A stretch of DNA of 64,000 bases. Origin: Oerskovia merdavium. GTDB taxonomy: Bacteria > Actinomycetota > Actinomycetes > Actinomycetales > Cellulomonadaceae. The stretch is from positions 36,178-100,177 of the forward strand of contig NZ_JACSQF010000016.1 in NCBI RefSeq assembly GCF_014836755.1. Reading direction: 5' to 3'. Both the position numbers and the translations under genes were made by a program. The notes under the pieces were generated by a model. That model was given only the letters and a program-made list of their open reading frames with translations, was not told the origin of the DNA and made no database searches. This document shows positions 26,268 through 35,893 of the stretch, one piece after another. The number at the start of each line of letters is the position of its first letter. The first letter of the stretch is position 1.

Positions 26268-28067
26268 TTGACGTTCTACGGCGCAGATGTCGCTGCACTC
26301 CGTGACCTAGCCACCACGTTCGACGCCGGAGCCGAGGAGCTCGACGGTTCGAGGACGGGCATCCGCGGCAAGCTGGGGTCGGTCCCGTGGCACGGCCCTG
26401 GGGCCGAGCGGTACCGGGCCGACTGGCAGCACCAGCTCGAACCCGCCCTCACCAGGACCTCGGCCTCGCTCCGCGAGGCAGCGCGGCGCCTGCGCGCCAA
26501 CGCCGCCGACCAGGAGCGCACGAGCAGCGCCGACGGCGGTGGCACCTCGAGCGGGTCCCCGCGTCCCGGGCCCTCGACCACCCCGCCGACCGGGCCCGCG
26601 CAGGGGCCCGCGCAAGGGGCTACGCCGAGCCGGCCCGGCTTCTCGTTCTCCTTGGAGGGCGAGAACACGCAGGACGACGCCGTCCGCAACCCCGACGGCT
26701 CGATCAGGACTCCGGCCACGATCACCAACACCACGAGCGGCTCGTTCGACGCGTCGCACGACCCCGAGACTGGCACGACGACCGTCGGCGCCGGGGGCGG
26801 TCTCTCGTCGGCCCTCGCGGTCAAGGGGGCGACCCTCGAGTTCGGCGCGTCAGGCGCCGCCGAGATCACCCGCACCACGCACTCCGAGGACGGCTTCACG
26901 ACCTACGCGGGCTCCCAGAAGGGGTCGCTCACGGTCTCCGGCGGGGCCGAGATCAAGGAGGTCGGCGCCTCGGTCGCGTACGGGAACGGCTACGAGATGG
27001 CGTTCGAGACCACGGTCCCCGACGCCGTCGCCGGCGATCCCACGTTCGATCCGCGCGGCATCTCACCGACCGACCCCCGGAGCATCCCGGTCGGCGGCAG
27101 CGTGACGCTCGACAGCAAGAACTTCAAGAGCTCGGACTTCGCCGGCTCGTTCGAGATCTTCGCCTACGAGGAGTCGATCGGGACGTCGGAGGGCATGAGC
27201 AAGGCGGTCGAGCGGCTCGACGAGAACCACGTCCGCGTCACGACGGGCCCGACGAGCAGCCTCGACCGCTCGGGAGCCGTGGGCCTCGACCTCGACGTCA
27301 TCAAGGCCATGGTGGGCACCACCGGCTCCCACGAGACCGGCGCGATGCAGACCGCGGTGCTCGACGTCTCGACGCCCGAGGGGTCCGCTGCCTACGCGCG
27401 CTACCTCGCGGGCGGGGAGCTGCCGTCGCAGGACGGTCCGGGCGTCTCCGAGTCGGCACTGGTCTCGCGCTGGAGCGGGACGAGCGGGTCGAGCGCGGAC
27501 CTCACCCTGTTCGGTCACGAGATGTCGAAGGAGCACGTCGCGTCGGTCGGCGACAGCGTCGCGGTGACCCGACCCGACGGTTCCGTCTCGTGGTCCGGGC
27601 AGGTGGCGTTCGACGACGACTCACGACGCATGGAGTACGAGCGCGCGATGGACGCGAACGGGGTCGAGGACCCGTCGGCCTCACGCCTCACCGTCTCGAT
27701 CGACCTCGACAAGAACACCGCGGGGATCATCAACAACGGCTACCTCGACGCCGCGGGAGGCCGTGCGGAAGCGGGCCAGACGCTGCAGATCACGCTCGAC
27801 GGTCACGACGAACGCGCCCTGGCCGACCAGGCGTTCGGCAAGCTCATGACGGGCTTCAACGGTGCCACCGAGGTCGTCGACATGAACGACCCGCTCGCCT
27901 CGATCGTCATGGACGGGGACTTCGGCCAGGACCCGACCCGCAAGCCCTACGACTCCGTGGTCGGCGGTCTCCTGGGGCAGACGACCGACAACAGCGTGGT
28001 CCTCGACCACCTGGCACGGATCAGCGACGACGGGAAGCTCCCCGGGACCGTGCGCGTCGTCGGCTGA
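26268..28067 (+). CDS. Large WXG-domain protein, paralogue 1
   Basis: 599 aa from TTG 26268, six bases after AGGGGGAA; the residues match the N-terminus of paralogue 2. Residues 1-85 are a helical WXG domain (YGADVAALRDLAT, VPWHGPGAERYRADW). A Ser/Pro-rich linker follows to about 120. The remaining 480 residues are beta-rich, Gly/Thr/Ser-rich and of no family I recognise. No signal peptide is present, which fits type VII export. Shared blocks with the next gene include LDVSTPEGSAAYARYL and SEDGFTTY. Possible secreted effector or surface protein. Confidence 0.75.
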   Translation: MTFYGADVAALRDLATTFDAGAEELDGSRTGIRGKLGSVPWHGPGAERYRADWQHQLEPALTRTSASLREAARRLRANAADQERTSSADGGGTSSGSPRPGPSTTPPTGPAQGPAQGATPSRPGFSFSLEGENTQDDAVRNPDGSIRTPATITNTTSGSFDASHDPETGTTTVGAGGGLSSALAVKGATLEFGASGAAEITRTTHSEDGFTTYAGSQKGSLTVSGGAEIKEVGASVAYGNGYEMAFETTVPDAVAGDPTFDPRGISPTDPRSIPVGGSVTLDSKNFKSSDFAGSFEIFAYEESIGTSEGMSKAVERLDENHVRVTTGPTSSLDRSGAVGLDLDVIKAMVGTTGSHETGAMQTAVLDVSTPEGSAAYARYLAGGELPSQDGPGVSESALVSRWSGTSGSSADLTLFGHEMSKEHVASVGDSVAVTRPDGSVSWSGQVAFDDDSRRMEYERAMDANGVEDPSASRLTVSIDLDKNTAGIINNGYLDAAGGRAEAGQTLQITLDGHDERALADQAFGKLMTGFNGATEVVDMNDPLASIVMDGDFGQDPTRKPYDSVVGGLLGQTTDNSVVLDHLARISDDGKLPGTVRVVG

Positions 28068-28087
28068 CCTGCGCCGCGAGCTCCACC

Positions 28088-28103
28088 TGGGGACTCCTCC
28101 CCA
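28088..28103. terminator. Small hairpin between WXG paralogues
   Basis: TGGGGA-CTCC-TCCCCA forms a 6-bp stem with a 4-nt loop 20 bp after the first paralogue. It may act as a weak terminator; the evidence is structure and position only. Confidence 0.35.
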
Positions 28104-28174
28104 TGTCGCGATCCGGCACCGTCACGTAGCGTGTCCTCGTCCAGGACTCCCTGCCGGTTGAAAGAGGTTCGCCC

Positions 28175-29989
28175 GTGGTCATGTACGGCGCCGACGTCGC
28201 AGCACTGCGCGACCTCGCCACGAGCCTCGACGGCGGGGCCGGCGTCCTCGACCAGGCGCGCTCGAAGGTCCGGGGGTCGTTCCACTCGGTGCCCTGGTAC
28301 GGGCCCGACGCGGACCAGGAACGCGGACAGTGGGACGGCCGGCTGGAGCCGCTCCTGACGCAGACCGCCCAGTCCTTGCGGGACGCGGCGACGACCCTGC
28401 GGCGCAACGCCGACGACCAGGAGAGCACGAGCGCCGCGGACACCGGGTCGTCGGGCGCGGCAGGCGGCGCCGGCGGTTCCGGCGGCCCAGGGGGTTCCGG
28501 CGGCGGAGCCGGATCCGGTGGACCCGGCGGCGGTTCCGGCGGGGGCGCAGGCTCCTCCTCAGGGGTCGACGACGCCGAGTCCCCCGGTGGCCCGACCGTG
28601 ACCGTCAAGGGGACCCAGGAGTCGGGCACGGACAACGGCTCGCTCGGGTCGCCCGCGACCGAGGGCAGCGGCGGGTCCGTCTCGGGGGGCGTGACGTACG
28701 ACCCGACCACGGGCGAGACCACGGTCTCCGGCTCGGGCACGCTCGAGAACTGGTTCCAGACCACCAACGGCTCCAAGGTCACGTTCGGCCTGACCGGCGG
28801 TGCCGAGCTCACGTCGGGCGAGAAGAGCGAGGACGGGTTCACCACCTGGACGACCAAGTCCGACGTCTCGGTGGGCGTCGAGGGCGGGTTCGACAAGGGT
28901 GGCAACGGCGTGAGCGGCAGCTACACCACGGGCGTGACCTCCGAGTACGCGGTCAAGGTGCCCGACGGCGCCAAGATCACCGACCCGGGTGCCGTCAACC
29001 CGTTCGACCCCTCGACCATGCCGACCGGCTCGACCGTCACCATGGACAGCGGGAGCTACACGGGCACCGAGCTCGAGGCCTCGTTCCGCCACATCGCCAT
29101 GAAGTCGGGCATCGAGGAGTCGGCCGGGGTGAGCAGCGTGATCGAGAAGACGGGCGACGACACCGTGCGCATCACGTCCGGTCCCACGGACGCACTGAGC
29201 AACTACGGCGGGCTCGGCGTCGACTTCGAGGCCGTCAAGGTCCTGCTCGGCAACACGACCTCGCTCGACGGCGCGTCGCTGCGCAGCGCCGAGCTGGACC
29301 TCTCGACGCCCGAGGGCAAGGCCGCGTACGACACCTACCTCCTCACGGGCGAGATCCCGCAGGACGCGTCGACGGGCATCTCGGGGCTCACGACGATCGA
29401 GAAGATCGACTACAAGTCCACGACGTCGCTCGACGTCGAGACGCCCGTGGGCGGCGCGTCGTGGGACCTCGGCGAGAACTCGGGCTCGGCCGTCGTCACG
29501 ACCTACCCGGACGGGTCGGCGGACCAGCAGACCAAGCTCAGCTACGGGGGGCGCAGCGACACGTTCTTCTCGCAGGCCTTCAACCCGGACGGGACCGAGA
29601 ACACCGCGGGCCGCACCTACACGTACACCGTCGAGGCCGACCAGATGTCGACCCAGCTCTTCAACCAGAGCGAGTTCTCGGGTCTCGACGCGGGCGGCAC
29701 GGTCAAGGAGGGGGACGTGCTCCGGCTCACGCTCACCGAGCGTCAGATGGCGACGCTCCACGCCAACGCGGTCGAGTACAGCAAGGACAGCATCGGGGTC
29801 AACCAGGTCTCGGCCCTGGCGCTCGACTACGACGGCAAGCCGGTGAGCACGTTCGACTACGCCGCGAGCCTGGCCCGTGGTCCGCGCAGCGACGGTTCGC
29901 TCGTCGAGATGCTGTTCTCCATCAACCAGGGCTCTGCCGGCGGCGGGGACCTCAAGCAGTTCCCCGGGACCATCACGCCGGCCAAGTAG
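28175..29989 (+). CDS. Large WXG-domain protein, paralogue 2
   Basis: 604 aa from GTG 28175 (GAAAGAGG eight bases upstream). An N-terminal WXG domain (YGADVAALRDLATSLDGG, VPWYGPDADQERGQW) is followed by a 45-residue Gly/Ser/Pro linker and a long beta-rich domain homologous to paralogue 1 (LDLSTPEGKAAYDTYL, VRITSGPTDALSNYGG). There is no signal peptide. Its own leader and the 107-bp gap suggest separate expression from paralogue 1. Function unknown; the linker is the most divergent part of the pair. Confidence 0.75.
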   Translation: MVMYGADVAALRDLATSLDGGAGVLDQARSKVRGSFHSVPWYGPDADQERGQWDGRLEPLLTQTAQSLRDAATTLRRNADDQESTSAADTGSSGAAGGAGGSGGPGGSGGGAGSGGPGGGSGGGAGSSSGVDDAESPGGPTVTVKGTQESGTDNGSLGSPATEGSGGSVSGGVTYDPTTGETTVSGSGTLENWFQTTNGSKVTFGLTGGAELTSGEKSEDGFTTWTTKSDVSVGVEGGFDKGGNGVSGSYTTGVTSEYAVKVPDGAKITDPGAVNPFDPSTMPTGSTVTMDSGSYTGTELEASFRHIAMKSGIEESAGVSSVIEKTGDDTVRITSGPTDALSNYGGLGVDFEAVKVLLGNTTSLDGASLRSAELDLSTPEGKAAYDTYLLTGEIPQDASTGISGLTTIEKIDYKSTTSLDVETPVGGASWDLGENSGSAVVTTYPDGSADQQTKLSYGGRSDTFFSQAFNPDGTENTAGRTYTYTVEADQMSTQLFNQSEFSGLDAGGTVKEGDVLRLTLTERQMATLHANAVEYSKDSIGVNQVSALALDYDGKPVSTFDYAASLARGPRSDGSLVEMLFSINQGSAGGGDLKQFPGTITPAK

Positions 29990-30058
29990 GCACGAGGCAC
30001 CGCAGGAGGGCCCGTCGTGGCCGGGCATCACGGCCCGACGGCGCCGCGTCCTCTCCCG

Positions 30059-30083
30059 TCGTCCCGCCGGGGAGGCGGGGCGG
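30059..30083. terminator. Hairpin between convergent genes
   Basis: A 10-bp stem (30059-30068 with 30074-30083, two G-U pairs) and 5-nt loop lie between the WXG gene and the oxidoreductase gene. Confidence 0.5.
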
Positions 30084-30100
30084 ACGGGAGCACCGGCCGC

Positions 30101-31468
30101 TCACCGCGGCATGACGAACCGGCCCTCGGGGTCGAGGTCGCGGCGCACCGTCGCGAGGTGCGCCTGGTCGGCGGGCGACCACAGGTCGATCATGGCGGCC
30201 TCGCTCACCGCCCCGGCGAAGTTCGCCTGGGTCCGTCCGAGGGACCACGGCTGCACGGCCTCGAGGAGCCCGTTGATCGCGGCCGGCACGGCCGTCTCGA
30301 AGAGCTCGGGGACCGGGAGGCCGATCACGAAGAGCGAGAACGCCGCGTCGCGGCCCGTCACGGAGTCCGGCCCGTGCTCGCCGTCGCCGAGCGCCCCACC
30401 GAGGTGACGGATCTCGGCCATCATGAGGGGCGCGGTCGACTGCGGCCCGGCGATGCCCAGCAGCACCTCGGCGGTCTGCGGCTCGAACGTGTGCAGCAGG
30501 GTCGAACCGTCGAGCACGGGCATGGGGTCGGTCGGGTCCTGGTGGACCGCTCCGATCGCGGCGTAGGGCATCTCGCCGATCGAGTCCAGGATGATCGGGG
30601 CGGCCTCGCGCAGCGGTGCGATGGCCTCGGCCACCTCGGCGAGCGGACGGGTCGAGGCGACCCGGACGTTCGCGACGTACTGGCCCCGCAGGGGCTCGGG
30701 CAGGAACTCGAGCGGCGGCAGGCGCAGCAGCGCGACGGAGGTCGTGATGTCCGAGGGGGCGGTCGCGACCCAGTCGGCGTAGGCGCGGAACATGGTCGCC
30801 GCGTCGTCGCCGACCGCGAAGAAGCTCCCTCCGGTGATGGTCGCGAGGGGCAGGAGCCTGATCGTCACCGACGTGACGACCCCCAGGCCCCACTTCCCGC
30901 CACGCAGCGCGCGCAGCACCTCGGGGTGGTGGTCGGCGTCGACGTGCAGCAGGTCGCCGTCGCCCGTCACGACGTCTGCCGCGAGCAGGTAGTTCGACCC
31001 GAAGCCCACCTCGCGGGCCAGCGGGCTCATGCCGCCGCCCAGGAGGAAGCCGACGACCCCCACGTCGGGCGACGACCCGGTGACCGCGGCGAGCCCCAGG
31101 GGCGTGACGGCGTCGAGCACGTCTCTCCAGCGCGAGCCCGCGGCCACGCGCGCCGTGCGGGCGGGCTCGTCGACCTCGACGCCCGTCAGGCCCGCGGTCG
31201 TGAGTGCGATGCCGCCGTCGATCCCGCGCGCGAAGCCGTGGCCCGTGCTGAAGACCGCGACGGGCAGACCGAACCGCTTGGCGACCCGCACGGTCGCCTG
31301 GACGTCGGCCGGGGACGTGGCGTCGACGACGTAGTCGGGACGGTGCTCGACGGCGATGTTCATGCCCGAGAGCCGGGCCTCGGCAGCGTTGCCGGGAAGG
31401 ACGCGTCCGGTCACGGCCTGCGTGAGCGCGTCGAGGACGACATCCTGCGTGATCTCGTGGGTGGTCAT
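30101..31468 (-). CDS. FAD-linked oxidoreductase (BBE/VAO-like)
   Basis: 455 aa from ATG 31468 (GAGAGGGAA upstream). The FAD-binding PP-loop region reads VFSTGHGFARGIDGG, with the His a likely covalent FAD site, and GLAAVTGSSPDVGVVGFLLGGG follows. The C-terminus RRDLDPEGRFVMPR is typical of berberine-bridge-type oxidases. It is a flavin oxidase or dehydrogenase of unknown substrate, no signal peptide, probably cytoplasmic. It diverges from the DUF2252 gene. Confidence 0.85.
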   Translation of the reverse strand: MTTHEITQDVVLDALTQAVTGRVLPGNAAEARLSGMNIAVEHRPDYVVDATSPADVQATVRVAKRFGLPVAVFSTGHGFARGIDGGIALTTAGLTGVEVDEPARTARVAAGSRWRDVLDAVTPLGLAAVTGSSPDVGVVGFLLGGGMSPLAREVGFGSNYLLAADVVTGDGDLLHVDADHHPEVLRALRGGKWGLGVVTSVTIRLLPLATITGGSFFAVGDDAATMFRAYADWVATAPSDITTSVALLRLPPLEFLPEPLRGQYVANVRVASTRPLAEVAEAIAPLREAAPIILDSIGEMPYAAIGAVHQDPTDPMPVLDGSTLLHTFEPQTAEVLLGIAGPQSTAPLMMAEIRHLGGALGDGEHGPDSVTGRDAAFSLFVIGLPVPELFETAVPAAINGLLEAVQPWSLGRTQANFAGAVSEAAMIDLWSPADQAHLATVRRDLDPEGRFVMPR

Positions 31469-31673
31469 GGGTGTTCCCTCTCAAAAGGTGGTGGCGCCGG
31501 ACAGCGCAGAGCGGCGCTACCCCAGAAAGAGAGCTGCGGGCGCTTCCGGTGACAGGTCGGCACGAGGTGCCGGGAATGTCCGCCGAGGGGGACGCCCCGC
31601 CGCGCCCACGACGACCGCGCGCGCCATGATGAGCGTGGGCGCGCCCTCACGCCCACGGACCCGAGGAGCGACG

Positions 31674-33113
31674 ATGCCTCACACCGCCACGGACCAGCAC
31701 CCCGACCGCGCACCGTTGCGCGGGACCCCCTCGCCCGAGCACCGCAAGGAGCAGGGGCGCGCCGCACGCTCGCTCCTCCCCCGTCGTTCGACCGCCGCCT
31801 GGACACCGCCGACCGACCGCCGCGACCCCGTCGCGATCCTCCAGGCCCAGAACGCGAGCCGCGTGCCCGAGCTCGTCCCGCTGCGCATGGGACGCATGGC
31901 CGCGACGCCCTTCTCGTTCTACCGGGGGGCGGCGGCCGTCATGGCGGCAGACCTCGGCACGGGGCCGCGCACCGACCTGACCGTCCAGCTGTGCGGCGAC
32001 GCGCACCTCGCGAACTTCGGCGGGTTCGCATCCCCCGAGCGTTCGCTGGTGTTCGACATCAACGACTTCGACGAGACGCACCGCGGCCCGTTCGAGTGGG
32101 ACCTCCAGCGCCTCGTCGCGAGCCTCGAGATCGCAGGCCGCCACCGCGGCATGGCGCCCCAGGAGCGCGAGCGGGTCGCCCTCGCGGCGGCGAGGGGGTA
32201 CCGCCAGACGCTCCGCACGTTCGCCGACCTGGGCCACCTCGACCTGTGGCACGTGCAGCTCCGCGGCGACGAGATCGTCGACCGGTGGCGTGGGTCGGTC
32301 CCGCCCGTCGTCATGGAGAACCTCCGCAAGGCGCTGCGCAAGGCGCGGACCAAGGACCGGCAGAAGGCCCGCCGCCGGCTCACGGCGCTCCATGACGACG
32401 GCGAGCTGCGGTTCGTGAGCGACCCGCCCCTGCTCGTGCCGGTGCGCGACCTGTACGACGCGGACGAGCAGGCCCGTTACCTCGGCGTCGTGGCTGCGGC
32501 GCTCGCGACGTACGGCGACTCGCTCACGGGGGCGCGCCGCATCCTGCTCGAGCGCTACCGGCTGGTCGACCTGGCCCGGCGCGTGGTCGGGGTCGGGAGC
32601 GTCGGGACGCGCTGCTGGGTCGCGCTGCTCGTGGGCCGGGACAACGACGACCCGTTGTTCCTGCAGGTCAAGGAGGCCGAGCCGTCCGTCCTGGAGCCCT
32701 ACACGTCGGCCAGTCCGTACCCGGAGAACGGGCGGCGCGTGGTCGAGGGGCAACGCCTCCTGCAGGCCACGAGCGACGCGCTGCTCGGCTGGAACACCGT
32801 GCACGGCGCCGACGACCGACGCCACGACTACTACTTCCGCCAGCTCTGGGACTGGAAGGTCTCGGCGGACCTCGAGACCATGCTCCCGGTCGCGATGGCC
32901 GCGTACGCGCAGATGTGCGCGTGGGTCCTCGCGCGAGGGCACGCCCGCTCGGGCGACGCCCTCGCGATCAGCGCGTACCTCGGCAAGGGCGACGTCGCCG
33001 ACCACTCGTTCACCGAGTTCGCCCGCCGCTACGCCGACCAGAACGCCCTGGACCACCAGGCGCTCCTCGACGCGATCGCCGCGGGCGACGTGGAGGCGGT
33101 CCAGGGCGTCTGA
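31674..33113 (+). CDS. DUF2252 family protein
   Basis: 479 aa from ATG 31674 with GAGGAG upstream. The kinase-like DUF2252 fold is recognised by RMGRMAATPFSFYRGAA, LCGDAHLANFGGF, VFDINDFDETHRGPFEWDL and a C-terminal YADQNALDHQAL. HxN and DxND residues resemble aminoglycoside-kinase-type catalytic loops. The biochemical function of the family is not established. It is monocistronic. Confidence 0.88.
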   Translation: MPHTATDQHPDRAPLRGTPSPEHRKEQGRAARSLLPRRSTAAWTPPTDRRDPVAILQAQNASRVPELVPLRMGRMAATPFSFYRGAAAVMAADLGTGPRTDLTVQLCGDAHLANFGGFASPERSLVFDINDFDETHRGPFEWDLQRLVASLEIAGRHRGMAPQERERVALAAARGYRQTLRTFADLGHLDLWHVQLRGDEIVDRWRGSVPPVVMENLRKALRKARTKDRQKARRRLTALHDDGELRFVSDPPLLVPVRDLYDADEQARYLGVVAAALATYGDSLTGARRILLERYRLVDLARRVVGVGSVGTRCWVALLVGRDNDDPLFLQVKEAEPSVLEPYTSASPYPENGRRVVEGQRLLQATSDALLGWNTVHGADDRRHDYYFRQLWDWKVSADLETMLPVAMAAYAQMCAWVLARGHARSGDALAISAYLGKGDVADHSFTEFARRYADQNALDHQALLDAIAAGDVEAVQGV

Positions 33114-33185
33114 CGCCGGGGCAGGCGCGGCGTCGGCCCCGTGCCGGTGCGGGCGTCACAGTGCCCGACGGCGCAGCCCACCTCG

Positions 33186-33216
33186 CGCGGACGCGTCCCG
33201 TCGGGTCGCGTCCGTG
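33186..33216. terminator. Hairpin between convergent genes
   Basis: A 10-bp stem (33186-33195 with 33207-33216, one G-U) followed by three more inner pairs lies between the DUF2252 and Ppx/GppA genes. Confidence 0.5.
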
Positions 33217-33285
33217 GCGGGGCGGGCCAGGACTGCTCAGGCCTCGGCGGTCCGGTCCAGGGTGACGTGCCCCCGGCTCAGGCCG

Positions 33286-34209
33286 TCAGATCTGGTCGAG
33301 ACGACGCAGGATCGCACCCTCGCGCAAGGCCCACGGGCAGATCTCGACCTCCGCGACGCGCAGAGCCTTCATGGTCTCCTCCGCGACAACCCCGCCCGCG
33401 ACGATCTGGTACGTCCGCTCGGCCGTGATCCCCGGCAGCTCGGTCCGACCCGTGGCGGGGATGCGCGCGAGGCGCGGCACCCAGTCGGACAGCTGCGAGC
33501 GCTCCATGCGCCAGCGCTCCTCCGGGCCCACGACCGCGACCTTCATGCCTGCGAGCCGGGCGAGCGACCGGAACGTCTTGGAGGTCGCGACCACGTGGTC
33601 GGGGCGTGGCAACGCCTTGATCTCACCGAGCGCCTCGGCGAGCACCCCGCGCACGTGAGTGCGCAGCGCCGCGACCTGGTGCGCCGTGGGCGGGTCGTCC
33701 GGGAGGTGCTCGATCGTCATCCGGCCGGCCCCCAGAGGGACCGAGACCGCGACGTCGGGCTCCTCGTCCAGACCCGACGCGATCTCGAGCGAGCCGCCAC
33801 CGATGTCCAGGACCATGAGGCGGCCCGACGCCCACCCGTGCCAGCGCCTCGCCGCGAGGAACGTCAGCCGCGCCTCCTCGGGGCCCGAGAGGACCTCGAT
33901 CGGGACCCCGACGCGCTCCTCGATCGCCGCGAGCACCTCGGGGCCGTTGGTCGCCTCGCGCAGCGCGGACGTCGCGAGCGCGAGCGACTCGTCGACCTCG
34001 TACTCGCGGGCCAGGGCCGCCGCCTTGTCCGCCGCCTCGAGCAGGGCCTCGACGCCCTCGGCCGAGATCGAGCCGTCGGGCTGGAGGTAGCGCATGAGAC
34101 GGACGACCGAGCGGCCCGACGCCGCCGGGTCCGGGCGGGCGCCGCGCACCGCGTCCACGACGAGCATGTGGACGGTGTTGGAACCGATGTCGAGCACTCC
34201 GAGTCGCAT
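33286..34209 (-). CDS. Ppx/GppA family phosphatase
   Basis: 307 aa; ASKHA-fold exopolyphosphatase or guanosine-pentaphosphate phosphohydrolase. The nucleotide-binding motifs are GVLDIGSNTVHMLVVDA (N-terminal) and VLDIGGGSLEIASG. Length matches the short actinobacterial Ppx1/Ppx2 type (about 310-340 aa), lacking the C-terminal HD-like domain of E. coli Ppx. ATG 34209 is the only good start. It acts on polyphosphate or (p)ppGpp in the cytoplasm; which one is not resolved. Confidence 0.9.
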   Translation of the reverse strand: MRLGVLDIGSNTVHMLVVDAVRGARPDPAASGRSVVRLMRYLQPDGSISAEGVEALLEAADKAAALAREYEVDESLALATSALREATNGPEVLAAIEERVGVPIEVLSGPEEARLTFLAARRWHGWASGRLMVLDIGGGSLEIASGLDEEPDVAVSVPLGAGRMTIEHLPDDPPTAHQVAALRTHVRGVLAEALGEIKALPRPDHVVATSKTFRSLARLAGMKVAVVGPEERWRMERSQLSDWVPRLARIPATGRTELPGITAERTYQIVAGGVVAEETMKALRVAEVEICPWALREGAILRRLDQI

Positions 34210-34327
34210 CTGCCCACGGTAGCGGGAGGCGCCGAGGCTGCCCCCGACGGCCCGCCGGAGGCGGCCTGCTGAGGCCGTCGGGGGTGAGGTGCTCGGGGCG
34301 TCGACGCCGTGCGCGGCGCCGGCGGCC

Positions 34328-34603
34328 CTACGACCGGTGGTTCGCGCCCGACATCCTGCTGTTCGTCCGGCCGATCAGCCGACGCACGTGGACGTCCGAC
34401 GCGCGCACGTCGCGCACCTCGGACCGGGTGTCCCTCCGGTGGTCGTGACGCTCGCCGGCGTTGCGGTACCGACGCCAGGTCAGCCAGTAGAAGAGCGGCC
34501 CGGCGAGCAGCAGCAGACCGACGACGACGAGCTTCAGCGCCCCCTCCTCACCGGACGAGGACTCGGCGGCCACGGTGAGCGCGTCCAGGGCGAGCACGTG
34601 CAT
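34328..34603 (-). CDS. Small single-pass membrane protein
   Basis: 91 aa. Start ATG 34603 overlaps the stop of the zinc-ribbon gene by one base (TGATG), so it is translationally coupled. One membrane helix (about residues 22-45, LKLVVVGLLLLAGPLFYWLTW) is followed by a basic cytoplasmic tail. No family recognised; probably works with the zinc-ribbon membrane protein upstream. Confidence 0.65.
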   Translation of the reverse strand: MHVLALDALTVAAESSSGEEGALKLVVVGLLLLAGPLFYWLTWRRYRNAGERHDHRRDTRSEVRDVRASDVHVRRLIGRTNSRMSGANHRS

Positions 34604-35883
34604 CAGGTCCCGATCATGACGAGGAGGGCCGCCACGGCCGCGACGGCCTCGACGACGAGCGACACCGCGAACAGGCGTCGGCGGTTGACCGGGACGGATC
34701 CCATGGTCTCGCCCGTCCGCCCGTTGACCGCGACGTAGTGCAGGAGCGAGCTCCCGTTCTTGCGGACCTCGTGGTACGAGTACAGCCACACCGGCAGGTA
34801 GGCGGCGACCCAGCGCTGGCCCACGACCTCGAGCTGCTGGTGGTCCCAGCGAAGCCCACGGTCGTAGGCCCCGATCATGTCGAGCGCCCGGAACCGGGCG
34901 ATCTCCTTGGCCTGCGCGAACGCGGGCTCGCGCACGTCGTCGATGTCGGTGTCGCGCCGCTCCGCGGTGAATCCCGAGAGGTAGTTGGAGTCGTAGCGCA
35001 CCGCGTTCTCGACGTCGAACGGGAGGATCGTGTTGATGATGTTGTTCGTCCGAGCGCTCGCCCCGTGGTCGCGCCGGTCCGCCGAGGACTCGATCGTCAG
35101 GTCGTCGACGTGCAGGTCGAACTCGCGCACGACGTCGTAGACGTCCGCGTCGTAGCGCCGCTCGTCGCGCTCCTCGCCGTCCGCGCCCCTGACCTTGACG
35201 GTGTAGGACCGCACGAGGCGCTCACCCTGGCCCGACAACCGGGCCTTCGTGTTGAGGTCCGCGACGAGGTACGGCATGTAGACCCCGACGACGCTCTCCG
35301 GGACGAACTCGGCCCGGAACGTCGGGTGGGCGTAGAAGCGACGCTTGCCGACGAACTCCCGGATGCGCGTGATCGCCTCGTCCTTGGGCAGGCGGAACGG
35401 CAGCACGACGTCGGGCACCGCACCGTTGGGCACCTGCTGGTTGACCGACAACGTGTTGCGGCACCAGTGGCAGCGCGCCTGGGTGCCGTGCGCGGTGTCG
35501 ACGACGACGTCCGCGCCGCACGCCGAGCACCGGAACGTGAGGACCTCGTCGGTCCCCGGGACGATCGCGGCGGTGCCGGACCCGACGACGACCCCACGCA
35601 GCGCGCCGATGTCGCCGTCGAGGCCGAGGTCGGCGATGGTCCCCGCGCTCGCCCACTCGTAGCGGCAGAACCCGCACCGCAGGTTCCCCGTCGCGACGTT
35701 GAGCGAGATCTCGGTCGCCCCGCACCGCGAGCACTTGACCAGGCCGTCGCTGGCGCCGGCGTCCGTACGGACGACCGCCGGCCCGTCCGGCCGGGGGCCG
35801 GCGGACGGCTGAGCCTCGGTAGGTAGGACGGCAGGCTGCGGGGCCGACGGCGGAACGGCCGCCTCGGGCTCGTGGACGGTCAT
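34603..35883 (-). CDS. TFIIB-type zinc-ribbon membrane protein
   Basis: 426 aa. Two zinc ribbons are visible: C-x2-C pairs CSRCGATE and CGFCRYEW, and CSACGAD and CHWCRN. A large soluble domain follows, and the C-terminus (about 400-425) is hydrophobic, a tail anchor. It is coupled to the small membrane protein downstream, and its start lies 10 bp after the SPFH gene stop, so the three genes form one operon. Such zinc-ribbon/SPFH pairs probably organise membrane domains; the function is not established. Confidence 0.75.
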   Translation of the reverse strand: MTVHEPEAAVPPSAPQPAVLPTEAQPSAGPRPDGPAVVRTDAGASDGLVKCSRCGATEISLNVATGNLRCGFCRYEWASAGTIADLGLDGDIGALRGVVVGSGTAAIVPGTDEVLTFRCSACGADVVVDTAHGTQARCHWCRNTLSVNQQVPNGAVPDVVLPFRLPKDEAITRIREFVGKRRFYAHPTFRAEFVPESVVGVYMPYLVADLNTKARLSGQGERLVRSYTVKVRGADGEERDERRYDADVYDVVREFDLHVDDLTIESSADRRDHGASARTNNIINTILPFDVENAVRYDSNYLSGFTAERRDTDIDDVREPAFAQAKEIARFRALDMIGAYDRGLRWDHQQLEVVGQRWVAAYLPVWLYSYHEVRKNGSSLLHYVAVNGRTGETMGSVPVNRRRLFAVSLVVEAVAAVAALLVMIGT

Positions 35884-35893
35884 CGCCGGTCCC

